This document shows positions 41,583-48,608 of a DNA stretch of 52,000 bases, in pieces. Each line of letters starts with the position of its first letter. The first letter of the stretch is position 1. This stretch comes from Bacteroidales bacterium. Its GTDB lineage: Bacteria; Bacteroidota; Bacteroidia; Bacteroidales; UBA3824. A program made the translations under genes and the position numbers. The DNA is taken from assembly GCA_017962175.1 (NCBI GenBank), contig JAGCVU010000272.1, forward strand, positions 1-52,000, given 5' to 3'. The notes beneath the pieces are model-generated. The model made no database searches. It was not told the DNA's origin and saw only the letters and a program-made list of their open reading frames with translations.

Positions 41583-44438
41583 TCAACTTTTTGCTCCGTT
41601 ACCAAAACTTTTTATCCATTCCCTGTATTTAATGTCCACGGAAGTGGTTTTGTCGGTATCTGTTGCGTTTCTAGTTTTTTCTATTTCGTTGTACTGCATC
41701 TTAATTGTCTCAGCTGCTTGTTTTTCTTGCGCCATCTGTTCCGACATCTGTCTTTCTTTGTCTTTCAGCTGGTTTACCAAGGCTTCAAGTTCGGAGATCC
41801 GTGCTTGGGTCTCGCTGTAGTTGATTTCGAGGTGGGTTTCGGTCGACTCGGCTTTTTGCAACCTTTCGGTAAGCTCCATCTCGTTTTCGTGCGATTCGTC
41901 GAGTTGTTTTTCAAGAGCCTCAGTTTTGGATGTAGCTTGTTCGAGCCTTGCTTTGAGGTCGGTGGTTTGTAGTCCTGCCTCTGCCAATTGCGAAGATAAA
42001 CGCTCGTTTTGTGTTTTGAGCTGTGTTACCTGGCTCATAGCCTGTTCCTCGATCTCCTTGTGCTTGGTGATGTCGATAGCGGTGTAAAGAATTTTAAGAA
42101 CCTTTCCTTTGGCATCTTTTACCGGCGTGTACTGGTTGATTAGCCAAATGTCCTTGCCTGTAAGTTTGCTCTTGCGTTTTACAGTCATCTGGTACAAGTT
42201 TCCTTCACAAACATTTTGCCACAAAGTCTTAAATTCGTTGATTTCTTCTTCGGGAATGAAGGTAAGAATGTTTTTCCCTTTTGTCTTCTCGTAGTCGTAA
42301 CCCATAGTGATAATGTGCTTGGTGTTAGCTGTGAGAAGATTGCCCTCTACGGTGTATTCTGCCTTCATCATTGTTTCGTCGATAGCGGTCATAATACCTG
42401 CCATCTCGATACGACTCTTTGCCATCTTCTCCTGAGTAGACATAAGCACCTCGGTTTTTTCGAGAGATTCTGAAAGCAGTCGCTTGTTCTTTTCCTCGAT
42501 GGTTTTCTGCTCGGTGATGTCGTTGGCGATGTAAAGGATTCGCACCACGTGGTTTTCGGCGTCGAAAATAGGCGTGTACTGGGTGAGCAGCCAGATGGTT
42601 TCGTTAAATTTGTTTTTCTGTTTGAGTGTGGTCTGATACGATTGACCTGAACAGATGTTCTGCCAAACCATATCAAAGTTTTCGAGGTTTTCTTCCGAAA
42701 CAATGTTCTTGATATTGCGTCCGATAAGCTCGTCTTTGCGGTATCCGAGAGCGGATAGGAACTTCTGGTTGGCGGACATAAGGTGACCTTCAGGATCAAT
42801 CTCGGCTTTTAACATGGTTTCGTCTACTGCCGAAAGAATACCCGACATCTCTGCCTCACGTTTCTGAGCCTCGTCGCGTGCGGTTTTCATATCGTCCATG
42901 GTTTTGCGGAGCTCAGCCTCACGAAGCACAAGTTCGTCAGATTTTTTCTGCGACTCTTGAAGAAGGTCGGCGGTGCGGGCGTTGATACGCAAAGATGAAA
43001 GCGTAGATGCGATACTGTCGCCAAGCTGCTCCACAAATTGAATCTCGTATTTTTTGAGCAGGTTAAACGAAGCCAACTCTATAACACCGAGAATCTTTTC
43101 TTCTGATTTTAAAGGAACTATCAACAAACATTTGGGTTTGGCATCGCCCAATCCCGACTCGATTTCCATATAATCATCGGGAACGTCTGTAATATATAAG
43201 GTGTTCTTTTCGAGAGCGCACACACCAATAAGACCGTCGCCAAGGGTTATGCGGCGTGTGAGATATTTCTTGCGGTCGTAGGCAAACGCCGAAAGCATAT
43301 CAAGAAAAACGTTATTAGGATCGGTGTCGTCGAGGATAAACAAACCGCCTTGTCCGGCGTTGATATAGTGAACAAGATTTTTGATCACCTCGTCGGAAAG
43401 CATGGTGATGTTGTCGTTGTTGTGACGCATAATATCACCGAACTTGGCAAGACCTTGAGTTGTCCAGTTGCGTTGTTCATCTTCCAAACGGCGAAGATTC
43501 TGCTCTTTTTCGGTGGCAGAAAGGCGCTCGCTAAGGTCGATAAGCGATTTGGCCATAGAGCCGTCGGGGGCAGAAAGGTTTGTGCCAATTTGGTAGTTGC
43601 CCTTGTATATTTCGTTAGAAAACTCGGTGAGTTTCTTGAAGTTGTCGGCGGTGCAATTGATAAGAGAGTTGAGTTTGCCAATTTCGGTCTGGTCTTCTTT
43701 GAGACGAATGCCAGGAACAGCACCAGTGTTGAGCACCTTAACAAAGTCTTGCATTGAGGCAAAACTGATTTTGAGATACCTGAACACGTAGAATGCTATA
43801 AAAATAATAAGTGCCAACATCGGAACCGACAACACGATAAGCGAAATTCTCAATTTGGTAATCTCGTGACGTATTGCAGTGTCGCTAACAGCAAGTTCTT
43901 TTTCGTGGGCAGCGTACATACGGTCGATGGTTTTGCGTATGTCGTCGAATGCGCTTACCTCTTTGACACTGAGCAACTCTTGAGCTGCCTCGTGACGATT
44001 GTTGATAATCAAGCGAATGATGTCTTTATTAACGTTTTGGTATATTACAAACTCGTTTTTGAGACGATCGAGAAGTTTCACCTCCTCGCTTGTAGTAAGG
44101 CTATTGGCTGTGAGGGCGTTTTCGTATTCCTTGATTCTAACCTCGTAAAATTGTTTAAACTTATTGTGATGACGCTGAATGGTAACCACATCGCTTCCGG
44201 TTTCAATAAGCGCATGGTTTTGAATCACAAGACCGTAAACTTCTTCGGCAAGCGAAAATAACGGATAAATGCCAGCACTTTGAGTGTCGGAAAACGATTC
44301 AACGTGTTCTTTTACATGACCGAACGATATCACCGCATATATACAGAAAAAAAGAATATAAGCCGACACAACCGAAAACAGAAGTATCAGTTTATTTCTA
44401 ATATCCAGTTTATCAAATATTTGATGTATCTTTTCCAT
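41583..44438 (-). CDS. Membrane sensor with GAF and two PAS domains and no output domain
   Basis: 951 residues. Membrane helix 1 (about 17-38), a four-helix-bundle periplasmic sensor (about 45-195), helix 2 (about 198-220), a HAMP-like linker, GAF (about 345-495, 'YINAGQGGLFILDDTDPNNVF', 'TLGDGLIGVCALEKNTLYITDVPDDYMEI'), a coil, two PAS domains (about 545-660 and 680-795, both with 'F...W..IC.G..YQ.T.K.K', i.e. PAS plus PAC), and a long C-terminal coiled coil (about 800-935). There is no kinase, phosphatase, GGDEF or MCP signalling hairpin. GAF similarity to the next protein ('DRKKYLTRRITLGDGLIG' vs 'NRKKYITQEFKIGIGLVG') suggests shared input and a scaffold role. It lies 61 bp before the SpoIIE gene. 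Confidence 0.85.
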   Translation of the reverse strand: MEKIHQIFDKLDIRNKLILLFSVVSAYILFFCIYAVISFGHVKEHVESFSDTQSAGIYPLFSLAEEVYGLVIQNHALIETGSDVVTIQRHHNKFKQFYEVRIKEYENALTANSLTTSEEVKLLDRLKNEFVIYQNVNKDIIRLIINNRHEAAQELLSVKEVSAFDDIRKTIDRMYAAHEKELAVSDTAIRHEITKLRISLIVLSVPMLALIIFIAFYVFRYLKISFASMQDFVKVLNTGAVPGIRLKEDQTEIGKLNSLINCTADNFKKLTEFSNEIYKGNYQIGTNLSAPDGSMAKSLIDLSERLSATEKEQNLRRLEDEQRNWTTQGLAKFGDIMRHNNDNITMLSDEVIKNLVHYINAGQGGLFILDDTDPNNVFLDMLSAFAYDRKKYLTRRITLGDGLIGVCALEKNTLYITDVPDDYMEIESGLGDAKPKCLLIVPLKSEEKILGVIELASFNLLKKYEIQFVEQLGDSIASTLSSLRINARTADLLQESQKKSDELVLREAELRKTMDDMKTARDEAQKREAEMSGILSAVDETMLKAEIDPEGHLMSANQKFLSALGYRKDELIGRNIKNIVSEENLENFDMVWQNICSGQSYQTTLKQKNKFNETIWLLTQYTPIFDAENHVVRILYIANDITEQKTIEEKNKRLLSESLEKTEVLMSTQEKMAKSRIEMAGIMTAIDETMMKAEYTVEGNLLTANTKHIITMGYDYEKTKGKNILTFIPEEEINEFKTLWQNVCEGNLYQMTVKRKSKLTGKDIWLINQYTPVKDAKGKVLKILYTAIDITKHKEIEEQAMSQVTQLKTQNERLSSQLAEAGLQTTDLKARLEQATSKTEALEKQLDESHENEMELTERLQKAESTETHLEINYSETQARISELEALVNQLKDKERQMSEQMAQEKQAAETIKMQYNEIEKTRNATDTDKTTSVDIKYREWIKSFGNGAKS

Positions 44439-44511
44439 CGTCCGGCTTTTGTTTTTTCTTCTTTTGGCCCGTGATAAATTTTTATGTCAGTATACTTTTT
44501 TTCTCAAAGTT

Positions 44512-44519
44512 CAAATTTA
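44512..44519 (-). promoter_or_regulatory. -7 element for the sensor gene
   Basis: On the minus strand TAAATTTG matches TAnnTTTG. A TTTG lies 24 bp upstream, a longer spacing than normal. The ATG is about 74 bp downstream. Confidence 0.45.
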
Positions 44520-44639
44520 TAAAAAAAAATTATTTCCGTGCCGCAAATTTTTCTGTTTTTATAACTTTTTTTCTAAAAATTATTATAACTTATTAATTAT
44601 TAATACATTACAAAGTAAAAATAATTACACATTACTTTT

Positions 44640-44687
44640 AATCCATTTTCAAAAAACATGCCTTTTGTACAAAAATGGATTTTTTTC
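44640..44687 (+). terminator. Terminator-like hairpin in the divergent region upstream of cheR
   Basis: AATCCATTTT (44640-44649) and AAAATGGATT (44672-44681) are exact reverse complements with a 22-nt loop, followed by TTTTT. No upstream plus-strand gene needs a terminator here, so it may block antisense read-through or act as an operator. Confidence 0.5.
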
Positions 44688-44706
44688 AGCATTTTGTCAA
44701 TAAAAT

Positions 44707-44738
44707 TTTGACTAAAACGAAAAAAAATGCTTATTTTG
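44707..44738 (+). promoter_or_regulatory. Promoter for the CheR-type gene
   Basis: TTTG (44707-44710), 21 bp, then TATTTTG (44732-44738), one base short of TAnnTTTG. The ATG follows at 44774. Confidence 0.45.
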
Positions 44739-44773
44739 CATTGTTTTTTCAATTAGCAAAACGATAGTAATAG

Positions 44774-45625
44774 ATGGAAATTTCGCAGCAAGACATATTC
44801 GCATTATGCCAGACTTTTCGCAAAGTTTCGGTATACGATTTTTCCGACTATTCGTATAAATCGCTCTACCGCCGTGTAGAGAAAATTCTCACCGACAACA
44901 ACATTACTATTCAGACACTTATTGACAATATCAGCAAGGATTACAACTACCTTGAAAGCGTTGTCAACCAAATAACAGTAAACACCACCGAACTATTTAG
45001 AGACCCCGAAATATGGTTGCCACTGCGCGACAATATCCAACGACGTTTTTCAAATTCGCAGATGATAGACATTTGGCACGCTGGATGCAGTTCGGGTCAG
45101 GAGGTGTATTCAATGCTGATACTACTCAACGAACTCGGATTGTTTGATCAAGTGTCGTCGTTTGGCACCGACATCAACGAAGAGGTGCTCGATGTGGCTC
45201 AACACGGACGCTACCGATATGTTGACATCAACGAATACCTGCCAAACTTCAACACTGTAATAAATCACGGTCGCGAAAAAGAAGAGTACATACCTATATC
45301 TAAATACATATCATCAAACCAGCAGCGCGACTACATTCAAGTGGCACCGTGGCTTGTAGATAAGCCGGTGTTTATCAAACACGATTTGGTAAGCTGCACA
45401 ACTTTCTTAGACAGAAAATTCGACATCATCATATGTCGCAACGTGCTGATATACTTCAACCACGATCTGCAAAACAAGATTATCGATTTTTTTTACAACT
45501 GCCTCAAAGACAATGGAATGCTGATTATAGGACGGCAGGAGAGCATCTACGGCAACCATACCGAAGGATTTGAGAAATCGGGAGGAATATACTTTAAAAG
45601 AAATCGCAGAAACCTTTACTTCTAA
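44774..45625 (+). CDS. CheR-type protein-glutamate methyltransferase
   Basis: 283 residues. The N-terminal CheR helical part ('DIFALCQTFRKVSVYDFSDYSYKSLYRRVEKIL') and 'ITVNTTELFRDPEIWLPL' lead into the SAM domain: 'IWHAGCSSGQEVYSMLILLNELG', 'FGTDINEEVLDVAQHGRYRY', 'FDIIICRNVLIYFN' and 'NGMLIIGRQESIYG', all standard CheR blocks. CheR normally methylates Glu residues of chemoreceptors. No receptor with methylation helices, CheA, CheW or CheB is present in the window. It is divergent from a sensor that has long coiled coils, which might be its substrate. That link is inference. Confidence 0.9.
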   Translation: MEISQQDIFALCQTFRKVSVYDFSDYSYKSLYRRVEKILTDNNITIQTLIDNISKDYNYLESVVNQITVNTTELFRDPEIWLPLRDNIQRRFSNSQMIDIWHAGCSSGQEVYSMLILLNELGLFDQVSSFGTDINEEVLDVAQHGRYRYVDINEYLPNFNTVINHGREKEEYIPISKYISSNQQRDYIQVAPWLVDKPVFIKHDLVSCTTFLDRKFDIIICRNVLIYFNHDLQNKIIDFFYNCLKDNGMLIIGRQESIYGNHTEGFEKSGGIYFKRNRRNLYF

Positions 45626-45761
45626 TATAGTTTTAGATAATTTGCGCAGTATTATTGCCGTTTTTTAGATGAGAGTTTTTATGTAAAAAAAAATTGGCAT
45701 TTTTATTGCTTTTACTTTTATGAGACCAATTTTTAAGGACAACTATATATAACATTTCTAT

Positions 45762-46583
45762 ATGAAAAAAAGAACGACAATATTATCCGCGATACTATTA
45801 GCTACAGCGGCAGTAAACTACACCTACGCACAAACCGACTTTACTGCCGACCCGCTAAACGCATGCACAGGAGCTCCGGTGGCAATCACCAACACTTCGT
45901 CGGGCAATTACCAGTTTGCCCATTTCGATTTCGGCGACAATACCGACAGCTACGGCGACAACCTTCAGCACATATACACTTCGGCAGGCGAATACACTAT
46001 TAGCATGTGGCTACTCAACAACGACGGTACAAAATCTGAAACAATAACCAAAACGGTAAAAATTGTAGACACCCCTTCAATAGAAATAGCCGACGACAAA
46101 TCAATGTCGCAAATAACTGTGACAACAGATCAAAGCGTTTCGTTTGAATGGCATCTCGGCAAACACAAATTAGACAACACCAACAATCCGCTGTTCTACT
46201 ACGAAAGCGGAACATACTCGGTAACTATCACAAACTCAAACGGATGTTCGGCTTCGGCAGAAATCAAGGTGACTGCTCAAGATATGGAATCAAACGACAA
46301 CACCTTAATTAAAGTAGCCAACAACGTAATCACCCCCGGAGTAAAAGACGGTGTAAACGATGTTCTTTTTATCAACGATGTGTCGGAATTTGAATACCCG
46401 TGCATTGTAAAGATATTCGACAAACGCGGCAAAATCGTTTACACAAATTCAGATTACTCCAACACCGACGGTTTTCAAGGCAACGACAACGACGGCAACG
46501 AACTATTTGCCGGCACCTACTACTATGTTATTAAAAGTCAAGGGCGCAAGGGCGTTACTGGCTTTGTGGATATAATCAGATAA
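45762..46583 (+). CDS. Secreted PKD-domain protein with CHU_C (T9SS type B) C-terminal domain
   Basis: 273 residues. Signal peptide (MKKRTTILSAILLATAAVNYTYAQ); a PKD-like domain (about 30-105, 'AHFDFGDNTDSYGDNLQHIYTSAGEYTISMW'); a second Ig-like stretch (about 110-175); and a C-terminal domain 'ANNVITPGVKDGVNDVLFIN' ... 'CIVKIFDKRGKIVYTNSDYSN' ... 'GTYYYVIKSQG', the gliding-motility-associated type. Such domains route cargo through T9SS and commonly need a SprF/PorP-like protein. One lies 11 bp downstream. It could be an adhesin or a matrix/gliding component; the precise role is unknown. Confidence 0.85.
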   Translation: MKKRTTILSAILLATAAVNYTYAQTDFTADPLNACTGAPVAITNTSSGNYQFAHFDFGDNTDSYGDNLQHIYTSAGEYTISMWLLNNDGTKSETITKTVKIVDTPSIEIADDKSMSQITVTTDQSVSFEWHLGKHKLDNTNNPLFYYESGTYSVTITNSNGCSASAEIKVTAQDMESNDNTLIKVANNVITPGVKDGVNDVLFINDVSEFEYPCIVKIFDKRGKIVYTNSDYSNTDGFQGNDNDGNELFAGTYYYVIKSQGRKGVTGFVDIIR

Positions 46584-46594
46584 TTATCAGCAAG

Positions 46595-48103
46595 ATGACA
46601 AAGAAACTTATCATAGCAACAGCATGTATGGCAGCAGCGCTGTCGGCATCGGCGCAGGAAACCTACTTCCGTGGTCAAAACTACGCCGACAGATTCTCTG
46701 TGGCGCCGGCATTCGCAGGATTCAACGGCAACGATGAAGCATTCGTATCGTTTCGCCGCAATATGCTCGGTATCGAAGGAGCACCCAAAAACCTAAAATT
46801 AGACGTCAACGGCGACATTATGAACCAAAACGCCGGATATGGAATTGACATAACCAGCGAAAAATCAGGCAATTTTACCAATCTTTCAGCAGCCTTGACT
46901 TACGCTTACCATATCAAACTCGGCGACGAAGCAAGTCTTAGTCTTGCAGTTTCGCCCACATTTCTACGCACGTCGTACAATTTGGGTAAGGCCACTACTT
47001 TCGGAGCACAAACCGATCAAGCTTTCCAAAACGAAGCCGGACTATCGGCAATGGCATTCGACGCCGGTGTATCACTTATGTTTAATGTGGCTGGGTTGTA
47101 TTTTAGTGCCAATATGCCTCGCACAATTTGTGGCGATATGAAATTTTCAAATGGCATTTACAACTCTGATAGGGTTTTTAATGGCGAACTTTCGTACCAA
47201 CTGCCCACGGGCAAATTCATCATAGAACCAATTGCCGATATTTCATACGCTATGAAAGGCGGTTTGGATTACAAAGCGTCAATAGCTGCCAAATACAATC
47301 AAAGAGCATGGGTTACAGTGTCTTACTCATCGCAATATTGGGTAGGCGTAGGCGCAGGACTTTCCACCGGTAGTCGCGTAGCTGTAGGATACTTATTTGA
47401 AACTGGCAACTCAACCATAGCCTCCAACTGCTCAGGAACACACGAAATTTATGTGGGATTCTGCATCTCTAAAAATCAGAAACGCAAAGAACCCACCGCA
47501 TTTGCCGACGACGACTGCGCAGCAAGCGCTCCCGTAATTCAAAACAACAACAATTCTGACCTTGAGCGCAAACTGCAAAACGAAATCCGCACCCGCGAAA
47601 ACGAAATCAAACGTCTTGAAGATATCATTGACAGTTACCACAAAGGACACAACGGTGGCGAAACAGGCTACAACAATCCCTCTACCCCCACCCCAAACAC
47701 TCCTACACCAAGTCAACCTCAAACCGGCAACAACTCAAACGAGCCGTCAACCGACGAATGGAAACAACCTATATTATTTAATAATGTGTTGTTTGGATAT
47801 GGCAACGCCAAATTGTTCCCATCTTCAAACACCGAACTTGACCACTGCGTGTCGGTATTAAAAAAGAACGAAAAAGCAAGAGTAAAGATAGTGGCATACA
47901 CCGATGAACTTGGTTCTGCAGAATATTGCCGCATACTTTCAACCCAACGTGCCGAAGCTGTCAAAAAATACCTTGTAAGCAAAGGTATAGGAGAAAACAG
48001 AATACAAATTGATGGCAGAGGTCGCAAAATGTCGGATGGAAAATTCAGCACCGAACAAAGAATAGGATTAAACAGAGTAGAATACTGCTTATCAAAGGAT
48101 TAA
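46595..48103 (+). CDS. PorP/SprF-like T9SS outer-membrane protein fused to an OmpA domain
   Basis: 502 residues. Signal peptide (MTKKLIIATACMAAALSASAQ); PorP/SprF-type barrel (about 22-300) that opens 'ETYFRGQNYADRFSVAPAFAGFNGNDEAFVSFRRNMLGIEGAPKNLKLDVNG'; a coiled coil (about 325-352, 'DLERKLQNEIRTRENEIKRLEDI'); a Pro/Thr/Asn linker; and an OmpA-like peptidoglycan-binding domain (about 395-500) with 'YTDELGSAEYCRILSTQRAEAVKKYLVSKGI', keeping the Asp and Arg that hold diaminopimelate. In classical T9SS, PorP and the peptidoglycan-binding protein PorE are separate; here both functions are in one chain. The neighbouring CHU_C protein is its likely cargo. The next gene starts 3 bp later. Confidence 0.88.
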   Translation: MTKKLIIATACMAAALSASAQETYFRGQNYADRFSVAPAFAGFNGNDEAFVSFRRNMLGIEGAPKNLKLDVNGDIMNQNAGYGIDITSEKSGNFTNLSAALTYAYHIKLGDEASLSLAVSPTFLRTSYNLGKATTFGAQTDQAFQNEAGLSAMAFDAGVSLMFNVAGLYFSANMPRTICGDMKFSNGIYNSDRVFNGELSYQLPTGKFIIEPIADISYAMKGGLDYKASIAAKYNQRAWVTVSYSSQYWVGVGAGLSTGSRVAVGYLFETGNSTIASNCSGTHEIYVGFCISKNQKRKEPTAFADDDCAASAPVIQNNNNSDLERKLQNEIRTRENEIKRLEDIIDSYHKGHNGGETGYNNPSTPTPNTPTPSQPQTGNNSNEPSTDEWKQPILFNNVLFGYGNAKLFPSSNTELDHCVSVLKKNEKARVKIVAYTDELGSAEYCRILSTQRAEAVKKYLVSKGIGENRIQIDGRGRKMSDGKFSTEQRIGLNRVEYCLSKD

Positions 48104-48106
48104 ACA

Positions 48107-48595
48107 ATGAGCAAGATTATCAAAATATTGACAATTGTAGTTTGTGTACTGGCGATGTCAAACGCCGGAGCACAAAGCCTGAGCGCCAACCGTACCGTGG
48201 CGGCAGCCAACACGGTGAAGACAGCACGGCACACTTGCTCGTATGTAGTGGCTGGTGGCGGACTCACCGGTTTTGCTACTATCAAAAACAACAAAAAGCA
48301 AGACCAAACTATTGCAACACCTTTGGAAAAAGAGTCGGTGGAAACCAAACTCTATCCCAACCCATTTGCCGATTATGTTTCGGTAAGATTCGGCAAAAAA
48401 GTCTCAGCACCTGACCCTATCGTAACCATCACCGACGCATCAGGAAGAACCATATACGCAGAATACACAATCACCGAATCTGCCGACAATTTTATGGAAA
48501 TATCAATACAGGCAACAAACTTAAAACAAGGACGTTACATTATCAGAATAAAATCGGGCGACAACATTTTAGCCCTCAAAGCAATCAAAATATAA
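48107..48595 (+). CDS. Small T9SS type A sorting-domain protein
   Basis: 162 residues. Signal peptide (MSKIIKILTIVVCVLAMSNAGAQ), about 55 residues of low-complexity, basic sequence ('SCSYVVAGGGLTGFATIKNNK' region), then a type A CTD: 'VETKLYPNPFADYVSVRFGKK' ... 'PIVTITDASGRTIYAEY' ... 'GRYIIRIKSGDNILALKAIKI'. Type A CTDs send cargo through T9SS and are usually removed with attachment to A-LPS. The cargo part is very small, so the protein may be little more than a CTD-anchored peptide or a regulator of sorting. It overlaps neither neighbour but lies 3 bp from the PorP-OmpA gene and 13 bp from the next, so one operon is likely. Confidence 0.85.
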   Translation: MSKIIKILTIVVCVLAMSNAGAQSLSANRTVAAANTVKTARHTCSYVVAGGGLTGFATIKNNKKQDQTIATPLEKESVETKLYPNPFADYVSVRFGKKVSAPDPIVTITDASGRTIYAEYTITESADNFMEISIQATNLKQGRYIIRIKSGDNILALKAIKI

Positions 48596-48608
48596 AAACC
48601 TGACTACC

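Larger units (their letters stand above)
44439..44773. promoter_or_regulatory. AT-rich divergent regulatory region
   Basis: 335 bp without a gene between the sensor (minus) and the CheR gene (plus). It contains a -7 element for each direction (44512-44519 minus; 44732-44738 plus) and one long hairpin (44640-44681). The remainder is A/T-rich with no other structure seen. Confidence 0.6.

Noticed and set aside
41583..44438. Hybrid histidine kinase
   Set aside because: No H-box, no GHKL ATPase and no receiver domain; the C-terminus is coiled coil only.
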